From: Kosmotogales bacterium
GTDB lineage: Bacteria > Thermotogota > Thermotogae > Petrotogales > Kosmotogaceae
NCBI GenBank assembly: GCA_030156385.1
Contig: JASGMR010000010.1
Span: 1 to 39,237 of the forward strand
DNA: 39,237 nt
Reading direction: 5' to 3'
The translations under genes were made by a program, and so were the position numbers. Shown piece after piece: positions 8,632 to 17,375 of the stretch; position 1 is the first letter of the stretch; each line of letters starts with the position of its first letter. The notes beneath the pieces were generated by a model that saw only the letters and a list, made by a program, of their open reading frames with translations, ran no database searches and had not been told where the DNA came from.

Positions 8632-9814
8632 AGCTTTAAGATCCTTATGGAATAATAAAATGCGTACGATTCTATCGATGCTTGGAATAGTTATTGGAAT
8701 AACTTCAGTGGTTTCCATAGCCGCTTTAGGAGAAGGAACGACGGCCTCAGTCACCGAAAGTATTTCATCTTTAGGTGCAAAGAATATTACAATTTCTTCG
8801 TTCAGTTCTTATGCGTATCCATTACTCTATTCATATGGTATGGATATTGAGGAAATGTGTCCCAATGTTGAAAATACCATTGTTACTTTACAGGGCAATT
8901 ACACGATTAAGAGTGATTATGGCGATGATTCTGAAACTGTTTTAGGTATTGAAGAAGAATACATGGATGTAATGCAATATGATATTTTAAGTGGAAGTGA
9001 TTTTTCTGAGGAGGATCATTTGAATAAGAATTCCGTAGCAATTATAGGAAATGTACTTGCTGAAACATTGTACCCGGATATGGATCCTGTGGGACAGATG
9101 GTGTATGTCATCCAGGATATTGGTAATTTTACCAAGAAGAATTCCTTTGAAATTGTTGGAGTGATGGAATCCGGAACAACCAACCAATTTTCAGATCCAT
9201 CGAACTTTTTGTATATTCCTTTTTCAACCGCGGAGGCTAGGATATTTCAAAGTCAGGGAGAAATCTCAAATCTTGTTGCAGTGGCGAGTTCCGAAGATAC
9301 GGTATCGAAAGCTATGAAAGAGATTGATTATTATTTGTATCGTGAATTTGATGGAAAAGAATACTATAGAATTTCAAATCAGCAACAGATTTTAAATGTG
9401 ATGAACGATACATTAGGTTTGATATCTTTTGTTTTAATAGCGGTCGCGGCGATTTCCCTTTTTGTAGGAGGGATCGGGATAATGAATATAATGTTAGTTT
9501 CAGTTACGGAGAGAACGAGGGAGATCGGGATAAAAATGGCGATCGGTGCTTCGAGGAAACGAATACTAACGGAATTTTTAGTTGAAAGCGTTTTAATCAC
9601 ATTCATTGCAGGGATTATAGGAATTTTATTAGCCCTGGCATTAACAAGTAGCTTGGAGCACATTGCAACAAGTATGAGTTTACATGCACGGTTAAGTCCG
9701 GAAATAGCGATAATAGCTTTTTTAGTTTCTGCAGGAATAGGACTGTTGTCCGGTCTTTATCCCGCAAATAAGGCTTCAAGATTGAGCCCTATAGAGGCTT
9801 TGAGATATGAGTAA
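8615..9814 (+). CDS. macB: MacB-type ABC permease (MacB_PCD plus FtsX)
   Basis: A TTG start at 8615 follows GAGGTG (8602-8607) inside the ATPase gene. The 399 residues begin with the amphipathic helix and TM1 typical of the family ([20 protein letters not shown]), then a periplasmic MacB_PCD domain (about 45-255). Three C-terminal TM helices form the FtsX domain, including the signature [20 protein letters not shown] and the closing [19 protein letters not shown]. The protein would couple ATP hydrolysis to movements of the periplasmic stalk and push a peptide, lipid or antibiotic substrate through the adaptor and TolC. The substrate cannot be read from the sequence. Confidence 0.95.
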   Translation: MEVIIEALRSLWNNKMRTILSMLGIVIGITSVVSIAALGEGTTASVTESISSLGAKNITISSFSSYAYPLLYSYGMDIEEMCPNVENTIVTLQGNYTIKSDYGDDSETVLGIEEEYMDVMQYDILSGSDFSEEDHLNKNSVAIIGNVLAETLYPDMDPVGQMVYVIQDIGNFTKKNSFEIVGVMESGTTNQFSDPSNFLYIPFSTAEARIFQSQGEISNLVAVASSEDTVSKAMKEIDYYLYREFDGKEYYRISNQQQILNVMNDTLGLISFVLIAVAAISLFVGGIGIMNIMLVSVTERTREIGIKMAIGASRKRILTEFLVESVLITFIAGIIGILLALALTSSLEHIATSMSLHARLSPEIAIIAFLVSAGIGLLSGLYPANKASRLSPIEALRYE

Positions 9815-9863
9815 GTATTTGTAAATTTTGAATATTACTTCAGCGAATGCTTAATTTTATAGG

Positions 9864-9905
9864 TATTCTCTCTCCTCTGATAGAGGGGAGAGAATATTCA
9901 TTTTG
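9864..9905 (+). terminator. Strong terminator closing the two-component/export operon
   Basis: A 15-pair stem (9864-9878 with 9882-9896, one G-T wobble) with a three-base loop is followed by TTCATTTT. The long stem and position 50 bases after the permease stop mark it as the operon end. Confidence 0.85.
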
Positions 9906-10017
9906 AATTAATTTTAAGAATATTAAACAAGAAATTTTAATGTATTGTTGTTTACTTGCTTATAAATATTTAAGGTTATATAATTAAATGAGAAATAAAA
10001 AAATAAGAGGTATATTG

Positions 10018-10773
10018 ATGATATTTAGACCTACGAGAAGAGCTTTTATTTTAAGATATTTTATGTATGTTTATTTTTTTGCTTTATCGGTATTTATGAT
10101 AGTTTTTTTTAATTTTGAAAAAGTATTTAATCAGGAGAATTTTTATATTATAATTATTGTGTGGTCAATTTTAACACTGCTTCCAGCCATAATACTCAGT
10201 TTTAAAAGGAGAAAGGTGATAGTTTTTGTTTTTCCGATTTTACTGAATGTGTTAGGATGGCTTTCAACATTATTTGTCTATAACAAATTATTAATTTCTG
10301 AAAATGCTTCTCTTTTTAATAATATAATCATTCATATTGTGTACAATGGACCTTATTATATTTTTTTGTTTGTGAGTGGAATATCAATATTTATATTTGA
10401 AATATATCGTCTTTCTTTTAAATATGAAGTTGATGAAGATGGTATAAAGATCAGATTTGGAGTCTTTTCAAATAACGAAATTAGTTTGCCATATGAGACA
10501 ATAACAGAAGTTCATCTCACTCAGAATTTTTTTGAAAAAATTCTGAAAATTGGAAATATTATAACGCTTACACCAACACAGATAAGAACGGGAAGCAGAA
10601 GAGTCAGTGGCGGAGTGGTTGCAGGGAAAGATGGAACGGCTGTTTTTTATGGTGGTGGGACTTCTGAAAGGGAAGTTGTTGAGGATCCAAGAGACTGTAT
10701 TTATGGAGTTTCCTATCCGGATAAATTGTATTCTCAAATAAGTGAAATGCATAGAAATGATTTAGATAAGTAG
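10018..10773 (+). CDS. Membrane protein with bacterial PH (bPH2/YdbS-like) domain
   Basis: ATG 10018 is chosen because AAGAGGT lies seven bases before it; an ATG at 9988 would add ten residues but has a poorer site. The 251-residue product has about four hydrophobic helices in the first 130 residues. A soluble bPH-like domain follows (about 131-185: FKYEVDEDGIKIRFGVFSNN and SLPYETITEVHLTQNFFEKI). This 'reverse-turn then inducer loop' pattern is typical of DUF304/YdbS proteins. A Gly-rich loop (about 196-220) and a charged tail end it. The role of such proteins in bacteria is poorly defined. The gene is monocistronic by spacing. Confidence 0.7.
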   Translation: MIFRPTRRAFILRYFMYVYFFALSVFMIVFFNFEKVFNQENFYIIIIVWSILTLLPAIILSFKRRKVIVFVFPILLNVLGWLSTLFVYNKLLISENASLFNNIIIHIVYNGPYYIFLFVSGISIFIFEIYRLSFKYEVDEDGIKIRFGVFSNNEISLPYETITEVHLTQNFFEKILKIGNIITLTPTQIRTGSRRVSGGVVAGKDGTAVFYGGGTSEREVVEDPRDCIYGVSYPDKLYSQISEMHRNDLDK

Positions 10774-11116
10774 TGAAAAATACTTTTAAAATTATCCTTG
10801 ATTGTGTATAGTAATATAGCAATTAATTATTTTAAACTGCTTTTTTGTTTGGTTTCGAATGAAAAATTAAAATTTTTTGATTAAATTGAATAAAGATTTT
10901 TTATTTAAAGCTTTGATTATTTTAAGAAATTGTTGCGTTAAAAAATAATTTCTAAATTGGAGGGATGAGTATAATAAATTTTTCAAACTTTTTAAAATAA
11001 AATCTTTATAGGTGAAAAACAGATATGATTAAACTTTAAAATTAATTGTTAGAATTAATTTATAAATGATGAGATAATATAGTATATATTTGATTTTAAA
11101 AGGGAACCAGTTATTT
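10774..11116. other. 343-bp AT-rich intergenic region, no gene seen
   Basis: This very AT-rich stretch lies between the PH-domain gene and the GGDEF gene. It presumably holds the end of one transcript and the promoter of the next. I saw no clear terminator hairpin, no convincing -35/-10 pair and no credible ORF. Confidence 0.5.
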
Positions 11117-13468
11117 ATGGAGAATACGAATAAAAAATTAGAAATTTTATGTATAAATGTGAATAGCGAATATTTTTCTTCTGTGCGTAGAGATAATGTT
11201 GTGATGAGCTATTCGAAAAATATCCAGGATTTAAAAACGGATAAATATGATATTCTGATATATAATCATGCATTTGATAATCAAAGTGAAATTGATAAAT
11301 TGAAGAAGATGAATATAGATGGAAATTCTGTCATTTTCGTTTCCAAAATACCTTTTGAGCATTCAAAAAAAGATTTGAAAAGAATAGGAATAAATGATTA
11401 TCATGAATTTGATTTAGAAAAGGAAGATGATAGAAATAATTTTCTGGAATTGTTCAAAAAAATTATAACAGAAAAAATGGAGTATAAAAATACGAGCATT
11501 TTTAAAAAAATATCAGACAAATTTAAAAATAATTTTGATGAAAAAGCAATTGAAGATATTTTGAAAAATTTGTGTGTTGAATACGGAATTAGAAATTCGT
11601 CCGCTTTATTTAAAAAAAGTGAGAATGATTTGATTTTTATAAGTCTTGATGAAACACGATTTGATCAAAGTTCCAATAAAAAACAATTTGAAATCAGTTT
11701 ATTCAATTTAACGAAAAAAATGGCGGAGACCACAAGAGAAAATGTGGTTTTACTTAATCAAAGTAAAATCAGAGAAATTTATGGAGAAAATAATTTTTTC
11801 GACGATGTGGCCTCAGATGAAATATTAAAAATTAATTTTTTAAAATTCAGAAAAAAATTCTATGGAGCGATTTTTTTTATAATTGATGATAAGACTCAAA
11901 GTGATTCTTTTATTACCAACTTGCTTGATTTTTTTAGTGATCAAATAAGCATACATAATGAAAAAAAATTTTTATATGAAGAGATAAAAATCGGCAGTAG
12001 TAAGATTAAAGCTTTACATAATGTGGCGTTAAAAATTGAAAAGGGTGATTCTGAATTTGAAGTTATAAAACTCGGAGAAGAAGCGATCAGATCAATATTA
12101 AAATATGATCATTATACCTTCGATATAGTTGAAGGGGATGTTTTTGTTGTAAAAGCTGATTCATTTGAAGGTGGAGTGAATATATCTAATTATTCTCTTG
12201 ATGAGCCCGGAATCGCCACCAAAGTTTTTAAAACAAAAAAACCGTATTTGTCTAATGATGTGCAGAATGATCCTGAAGCCGATCCGACGTCAAAACTTTT
12301 TGGCTCAGCAATGACATTACCTATAGGAAATATAGGAATTTTCCAGGCCATCTCCTATCAAAAAAATGCTTTTTCAGACCTAGATGTTGAGTTTACAGAA
12401 TTGGTTATATCGAGTATCGGAGAAGTAATAGAGAGAATGAGAAAGGAATCTGAAATTAAATATTTGAGTTATCATGATTCATTAACGGGTCTTTTAAATA
12501 GAACTTTTTTAAGCAAAGAATATAATTCTATTGATAGATTTAAAAAATTACCTATGAGTGTTATTCTGGGAGATATCAATGGCTTAAAAGTCATAAATGA
12601 TGCTTTTGGCCATAGCTTTGGAGATAAACTTCTTAAGAAGTTCAGCGATATTTTTAATAATTGTTGTAGAAACACGGATATCATAATTCGATTTGGTGGA
12701 GATGAATTTCTTTTCTTTTTACCTGGTATTACTGAGGATCAGGCAATAAAAATAGTGAACAGGATTGAAAAAGAGTGTGAAAAGGTAGAAGATTTACCTA
12801 TTCCTTTGTCGATAGCTATGGGGATAAGCGTGAAAAACGAGAAAAATCAGAAAATATCCGAATTGATTAAAAATGCTGAAAATGAAATGTATAAGAAAAA
12901 ATCAATATATGGTTTGATCGCAAGAAAAAAAATTATTTCAATTTTAAAAGAAAAGGCTGATGAAGTTTCCAAAGCCAAAGGTAAAAATCTTCATTTTATA
13001 AAAGAACTTTCTTTAAAAATGGCTGAAAAATTAAATTTTACTAAAGAGCAGAAGCAGCTACTCGAAAAATACATCGATCTTCATGAAATTGGTGAAATAA
13101 CGATGGATAGAAATATAAATCTTAAAAGTGAAGAAAATTATACCGAAGAAGATTGGGGAATTGCTTTGAGGCATCCAGTTAAAGGATATAGTATTGCAAG
13201 AGCGAATGATGAAACAGTTAACATTGCAGAAGACATTCTCTCACATCATGAAAAGTGGGATGGGTCCGGTTATCCCAGGGGCATAAGTGGTGAAAAAATA
13301 CCTCTAAATGCCAGAATTGTCTCTATAGCAGAACATTATGAGAAGGGTCTATTAGGACGTTCTTATTTGAATCCTGTAAATAAGGACAAAATTTTGTCAG
13401 ATATTAAGGAAAAATCTGGAAGTTCCTTTGACCCTGAATTGGTAAAAATTTTTGCTGAGATCGTATAA
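11117..13468 (+). CDS. GAF-GGDEF-HD-GYP cyclic-di-GMP signalling protein
   Basis: Start ATG 11117 (AGGGA upstream) gives 783 residues. The N-terminal 110 residues resemble a degenerate receiver fold (LEILCINVNSEYF..YDILIYNHAF) without a clear phospho-site. A helical linker and a GAF-like domain (about 300-440, ending IGEVIERMRKESEIKYL) follow. The GGDEF domain (about 445-605) is intact, with DSLTGLLNR, LGDINGLKVIND, RFGGDEF (GGDEF at 527-531) and an inhibitory I-site RNTD (518-521) at the right spacing. The HD-GYP domain (about 615-783) keeps RHPVKG, HHEKWDGSGYP (GYP 718-720) and GRSYLNP. However, the HD pair is H656-E657, the usual GK after it is GE, and the later metal Asp is E739. It is very likely a diguanylate cyclase; phosphodiesterase activity is uncertain. 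Confidence 0.9.
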   Translation: MENTNKKLEILCINVNSEYFSSVRRDNVVMSYSKNIQDLKTDKYDILIYNHAFDNQSEIDKLKKMNIDGNSVIFVSKIPFEHSKKDLKRIGINDYHEFDLEKEDDRNNFLELFKKIITEKMEYKNTSIFKKISDKFKNNFDEKAIEDILKNLCVEYGIRNSSALFKKSENDLIFISLDETRFDQSSNKKQFEISLFNLTKKMAETTRENVVLLNQSKIREIYGENNFFDDVASDEILKINFLKFRKKFYGAIFFIIDDKTQSDSFITNLLDFFSDQISIHNEKKFLYEEIKIGSSKIKALHNVALKIEKGDSEFEVIKLGEEAIRSILKYDHYTFDIVEGDVFVVKADSFEGGVNISNYSLDEPGIATKVFKTKKPYLSNDVQNDPEADPTSKLFGSAMTLPIGNIGIFQAISYQKNAFSDLDVEFTELVISSIGEVIERMRKESEIKYLSYHDSLTGLLNRTFLSKEYNSIDRFKKLPMSVILGDINGLKVINDAFGHSFGDKLLKKFSDIFNNCCRNTDIIIRFGGDEFLFFLPGITEDQAIKIVNRIEKECEKVEDLPIPLSIAMGISVKNEKNQKISELIKNAENEMYKKKSIYGLIARKKIISILKEKADEVSKAKGKNLHFIKELSLKMAEKLNFTKEQKQLLEKYIDLHEIGEITMDRNINLKSEENYTEEDWGIALRHPVKGYSIARANDETVNIAEDILSHHEKWDGSGYPRGISGEKIPLNARIVSIAEHYEKGLLGRSYLNPVNKDKILSDIKEKSGSSFDPELVKIFAEIV

Positions 13469-13483
13469 TACGGAGGTAAGAAA

Positions 13484-14179
13484 ATGAAAAAAAATATCGT
13501 TTTGATTATGATCGTTGTTTTTTTTATTTGTTATTCATTCTCGGTTGAAGTTGAAATAATCGGTGGTTCTTTTGAATGCAGATACAGTTTGAATTCGACA
13601 TCTTCCGAACTGGATTACATTCCCGGAACAATAATTGTTGTTGAGTTAGAATCCAACCCAACGACAGGTTATTCTTGGAATCTTTTAAAAAATTATGATG
13701 AAAAATTGATATTATCGGTTGAAAATTCATTTTTTCAAGAGAAGAATGATGGTAAGAATGATGGAATGGGCGGAATAGAAAAGTTCGTAATTCAAACTTC
13801 TGTGGAAACGGGAGTAACTGATTTGCAATTTGTCTATAAAAGAGAATGGGAAAACGAAGACGATTCTTTAACATATGTTATCAGGGTAGAATCAAAATTA
13901 AGCGAAGCTATTTTACCGGTTTATAATCTGAAAGGGTTTTTTAATGAAGATGATTTTAAAGTGTATTTAGATTGGGAAAACAGCGATTCTTGTGATTATT
14001 ATAAAATTTATAGAAAAATTGATGTTGGAGATTATTATTTAAAATTTTTAAATATATCTACAAGCAAAAAATTTATCGATGGACCGATGGCACATCCAGG
14101 ATCAGTTCATTATGGTGTTTCGGCTGTTGAAGACGGGATAGAAAGCGATATAATGGTAATTCAAATAAATGTTGAGTAA
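13484..14179 (+). CDS. Exported chagasin-family (I42) protease inhibitor with C-terminal FN3-like domain
   Basis: A strong GGAGG site 15 bases after the GGDEF gene starts this 231-residue protein, so the two are probably co-transcribed. It has a signal peptide (MKKNIVLIMIVVFFICYSFS). The first domain (about 20-135) shows the three inhibitor loops of I42 cysteine-protease inhibitors: SNPTTGYSW, the Gly-rich GMGGIEKF and YKREWE. The second domain (about 140-231: FKVYLDWENSDSCDYYKIYR..YGVSAVEDG) resembles a fibronectin type III fold. Chagasin-type proteins block papain-like cysteine proteases. Here the target is unknown and could be an endogenous or foreign extracellular protease. Confidence 0.8.
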   Translation: MKKNIVLIMIVVFFICYSFSVEVEIIGGSFECRYSLNSTSSELDYIPGTIIVVELESNPTTGYSWNLLKNYDEKLILSVENSFFQEKNDGKNDGMGGIEKFVIQTSVETGVTDLQFVYKREWENEDDSLTYVIRVESKLSEAILPVYNLKGFFNEDDFKVYLDWENSDSCDYYKIYRKIDVGDYYLKFLNISTSKKFIDGPMAHPGSVHYGVSAVEDGIESDIMVIQINVE

Positions 14180-15583
14180 TTAAAAGATCTTTCCCGGATT
14201 CAATATGCCTTCAGGATCAAAAACTTTTTTAATTCCTTTCATAATTTTTATTTTTTCCTTGCTCATAACAATGGGTAAATAGGGCCTTCTCTTCAATCCA
14301 ATTCCGTGTTCTCCGGATAAAGTTCCACCTAGAGAGAATGTTTTTTCGTATAATTCCCTTAAAGTAATATCAATTATATTTTCCCATTCTTTTCTGCTTC
14401 TTGAGTGATTCAGGAAAGTAACATGAATATTTCCATCTCCTGCATGTCCAAAATTTATACAATCCAGATCATTTTTTTGAGAAATAATTTTTACCTCACT
14501 CATGAGTTCCGGAATTTTGTTAATTGGAACGACAACATCTTCCATACAAAAATCTTTATAAAGACTTGAGATCGCTTCGGCGATAGACTTTCTCGCTTTC
14601 CATATTCTGTTTCTTGTTGTTTTATTATCGGCTACAAAAACTTCTAATGCCCCATTTTGAATACAATATTTCCCTATTTTTTCGTATTCATCAGCTAAGG
14701 TTTCTTTATCATTACCCTCAAGCTCTATAATTAAATGAGCACCGGCCTGGGAATAAGGGAGAGTTGAATTCAAGAATTTTTCAGTGAGAACCAAAGATGA
14801 ATTATCCATAAATTCTATTGATGTTGGAATAATTCTCGATTCGATTATCATTTTTGGAACGAATTCAATAGCTTTTTCAATAGTTTTAAACGGTACTAAA
14901 AGATCTACGATATATTTAGACAATGGGATTAGCTTTAAAATTATTTTTGTAACTATGCACAATGTTCCTTCCGAGCCTACTATTAAACTGACAAGATCGT
15001 ACCCGGTTACATCCTTTACTAACTTTCCCCCGAACCATTCAATTGAACCATCAGGTAAGACTGCTTCCAGGGCCATAACTGAATTACCAGTCGCGCCATA
15101 TTTTATTACTTTATTTCCACCGGCATTTTCGGCAACATTACCACCGATAAAAGAAGCATCACTGCTACACGGGTCACCAGCATATAACAAACCCTTCTCA
15201 CTTACAACTTTTTGAATATCATCTGGAATGACACCGGGTTCCACAGTTATTGTAAGAGTCTCTTCGTCGAATTCAACAATTTTGTTCATTTTTTCTGTTG
15301 ATAGAACGATTCCTCCCATTACAGGAACGGCGCCTCCAGACAATCCTGTTCCCGCAGATCTTGGAGTTATGGGAATTTTGTTTTCAGAGCAATATTTCAT
15401 TATTTGTGAAATTTGCTCTTTGTTTTTGGAAAAAACAACCAATTCAGGGAGATATTTATACTTGTCGCCTGAAACTTCATCATGCGAATAGATGTCAAGT
15501 TTTTCCGGATCGCTTGAAACATTCACGTTACCAACAACATTTATAAAATAATTTATATCTTCTCTTTCAATTTTTTTATACAT
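14180..15583 (-). CDS. lctD: FAD-linked D-lactate dehydrogenase (GlcD/LctD family), Etf-coupled
   Basis: The 467-residue protein has an FAD_binding_4 (PCMH) domain (about 35-215) with ITPRSAGTGLSGGAVPVMGG, EPGV and CSSDASFIGGNVAENAGGNK. An FAD-oxidase C-terminal domain follows with NFGHAGDGNIHVTF and LSGEHGIGLKRRPYL, whose His residues line the substrate and metal site. These motifs define the GlcD/Dld family that oxidises D-2-hydroxy acids. It starts one base after etfA, matching the LctBCD gene order of Acetobacterium woodii, where such an enzyme takes electrons from D-lactate with its Etf partners. The upstream murQ gene, which generates D-lactate, makes D-lactate the best substrate guess; glycolate or 2-hydroxyglutarate remain possible. 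Its stop abuts the stop of the convergent chagasin-like gene with no spacer. Confidence 0.88.
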   Translation of the reverse strand: MYKKIEREDINYFINVVGNVNVSSDPEKLDIYSHDEVSGDKYKYLPELVVFSKNKEQISQIMKYCSENKIPITPRSAGTGLSGGAVPVMGGIVLSTEKMNKIVEFDEETLTITVEPGVIPDDIQKVVSEKGLLYAGDPCSSDASFIGGNVAENAGGNKVIKYGATGNSVMALEAVLPDGSIEWFGGKLVKDVTGYDLVSLIVGSEGTLCIVTKIILKLIPLSKYIVDLLVPFKTIEKAIEFVPKMIIESRIIPTSIEFMDNSSLVLTEKFLNSTLPYSQAGAHLIIELEGNDKETLADEYEKIGKYCIQNGALEVFVADNKTTRNRIWKARKSIAEAISSLYKDFCMEDVVVPINKIPELMSEVKIISQKNDLDCINFGHAGDGNIHVTFLNHSRSRKEWENIIDITLRELYEKTFSLGGTLSGEHGIGLKRRPYLPIVMSKEKIKIMKGIKKVFDPEGILNPGKIF

Positions 15584-15584
15584 A

Positions 15585-16577
15585 TTAAAACCTCTTTTTT
15601 TCTTTAATGGCTGTGATTAATTTCGGAAGAACCTGAAACAGATCACCAACGAAACCGATATCACAGACCTTGAATATAGGGCAATCGGGATCTTTATTTA
15701 TTGCGACGATGAATTCTGATGTCTGCATACCCGCAAGATGTTGAACCGCCCCTGAAATTCCTATTGCAAAATACAATTTAGGTGATACCACCTTACCGCT
15801 TAAACCGACCTGATGGGGATATTTTATCCATTTTGCTTCAACTGTAGGTCTTGAAGCACCTACCCCGCCATTGAGAAGCTCTGCTAAATTATAAAGGGTT
15901 TTAAAAGTTTCTGCTCTTTTTAATCCCTTTCCACCGGAAACTATAACATCTAAATCTTGAATATTTTTCTCATCGCTGTTTAAATCCGTAAACGAAAGAT
16001 TCTTAATTTTACTCTCAAAAAATTTTTTGTCTAAATTTATATACTCAATTTCTCCCGATTTATCTATTCTTTGTGGTATTGAAAAAGTTTTGGGACGTAC
16101 GGTAGCCATTTGAGGTCTGTGATTTGGTGTTTTTATAGTTGCCATTATATTTCCTCCTATCGCAGGCCGTGTTTGTAGTAGAAGTCCGGAAGACTCTTCA
16201 ATATCCAATCCAGTGCAATCTGCAGTGAGTCCGGTGTTAATTTTTCCTGCAACAGCGGGTAAAATGGTCCTTCCGGAACTGGTCGCTCCGCATAAGACTA
16301 TTTCTGGATTGATGTTTTTTATCATGTGACTTATTACACTTATTTGGATTTCTTGATTGAAGAAAAATAAGCTTTTGTTTTTTATACAGATCACTTTATC
16401 TGCTCCGAAACCAAAAAGGTATTCCGGTTTTTTATCTATCGAATCGAACAGCAAAAGAACTGATACTTTTTCGTTCTTTTTAACAGCAAGTTCCTTAGCT
16501 TTTCCTATTAATTCATATGTTACGTTGAGTATTTTTCCTCTTCTTATTTCGCCCAAAACTAAGATGTTTTTTCCCAT
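15585..16577 (-). CDS. etfA: Electron transfer flavoprotein alpha subunit
   Basis: The 330-residue protein has the N-terminal Etf fold (about 1-190) and the FAD-binding C-terminal half. Motifs are SGGKGLKRAE, GASRPTVEAKW, HQVGLSGKVVSPKLY, GISGAVQHLAGM and IVAINKDPDCPIF, all typical of EtfA/FixB. It lacks the extra N-terminal ferredoxin-like domain reported for some LctC proteins, so it is the shorter form. AAAGGAG precedes the start, 12 bases after etfB, and lctD follows after one base. It would carry the FAD that shuttles electrons between the lactate dehydrogenase and the second FAD in EtfB. Confidence 0.95.
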   Translation of the reverse strand: MGKNILVLGEIRRGKILNVTYELIGKAKELAVKKNEKVSVLLLFDSIDKKPEYLFGFGADKVICIKNKSLFFFNQEIQISVISHMIKNINPEIVLCGATSSGRTILPAVAGKINTGLTADCTGLDIEESSGLLLQTRPAIGGNIMATIKTPNHRPQMATVRPKTFSIPQRIDKSGEIEYINLDKKFFESKIKNLSFTDLNSDEKNIQDLDVIVSGGKGLKRAETFKTLYNLAELLNGGVGASRPTVEAKWIKYPHQVGLSGKVVSPKLYFAIGISGAVQHLAGMQTSEFIVAINKDPDCPIFKVCDIGFVGDLFQVLPKLITAIKEKKRF

Positions 16578-16589
16578 GTTAATTCTCCT

Positions 16590-17375
16590 TTATATCAAGG
16601 CCATTTTTTGAAGTTCCTTTATTAAGTCTTTTATTCCATCATCTATTTCGGAGCCTTTGTAAATAGAACTTTGTCTTTGAATTTTTGGAGTTGAAATTTT
16701 TACAACTCTTGTGGGAGATCCTTTCAATCCAAGATATTCATCTTCAATTTTCAATTTGCTGGAATCGATTTTGTCACTTATATATTTTCTGGCTTTTATC
16801 TTACCCTCTAAATTCGGTATTGAAGGTTCATTTATATTGGAAAGAACCGTTAACAAACATGGGAAAGGTAGAAATTGATTTTGGTAACCATCTTCAACAG
16901 TTCTGACGACTTCTACTCCGTTGTCTTTAACGGATATATTTGTTATATAAGTTGAAAACGGTATATCAAGCATAGAAGCAACTTCAGGTCCGACTTGTCC
17001 GGTCTCGCCATCTATTGCCTTCTCCCCGGCGAGTATGAGATCAAAATTTCCCGTTTTTTTAATCGTTTCTGCTAAAACCATTGAAGTTGCCCATGAATCG
17101 GATCCGGCAAATTTCCTGTCTGATACAAGATAACCTTTATCTGCCCCCATGGCTATTGCCTCTTTTATTGCCTCTTCTGCGGCAGGAGGACCCATTGTTA
17201 TAACATTAATTTCAGAAGGAATAATTTCAGATATTTTTTTAGCTTCTTCGATAGCGTTTAAATCTAAAGGATTGATGATTGTCCCCAGTCCTTCACGAAT
17301 CATCGTTCCTGTTTTTGTATCGAGTTTTACATTATCCGTATCTGGAACCTGTTTTATCAACACAATTATTTTCAT
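16590..17375 (-). CDS. etfB: Electron transfer flavoprotein beta subunit, bifurcating-type motif
   Basis: The 261 residues match EtfB/FixA from end to end, with MKIIVLIKQVPDT, NPLDLNAIEEA, MGPPAAEEAIKEAIAMGADK and DLILAGEKAIDGETGQVGP. The stretch AIDGETGQVGP (120-130) is of the VGP type seen in electron-bifurcating Etfs, which bind FAD and NADH in EtfB. Conventional respiratory Etfs have a TGQ-type loop and bind AMP. This supports, but does not prove, electron confurcation from lactate and reduced ferredoxin to NAD. The ATG shares four bases (ATGA) with the stop of murK, so translation is coupled to the sugar kinase. Confidence 0.93.
   Translation of the reverse strand: MKIIVLIKQVPDTDNVKLDTKTGTMIREGLGTIINPLDLNAIEEAKKISEIIPSEINVITMGPPAAEEAIKEAIAMGADKGYLVSDRKFAGSDSWATSMVLAETIKKTGNFDLILAGEKAIDGETGQVGPEVASMLDIPFSTYITNISVKDNGVEVVRTVEDGYQNQFLPFPCLLTVLSNINEPSIPNLEGKIKARKYISDKIDSSKLKIEDEYLGLKGSPTRVVKISTPKIQRQSSIYKGSEIDDGIKDLIKELQKMALI

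Noticed and set aside
10958-11000. 11-codon ORF after GGAGGG between the PH-domain and GGDEF genes
   Set aside because: The ribosome site touches the ATG with no spacing, and the encoded peptide is trivially short and AT-biased.
14784-15491. Long plus-strand open frames opposite lctD
   Set aside because: They are antisense to a gene with clear family motifs, have no ribosome sites and give sequences without domain features.
16590-17375. Treating EtfAB as part of fatty-acid beta-oxidation
   Set aside because: No acyl-CoA dehydrogenase is nearby, and the genes run directly into a GlcD-family dehydrogenase.
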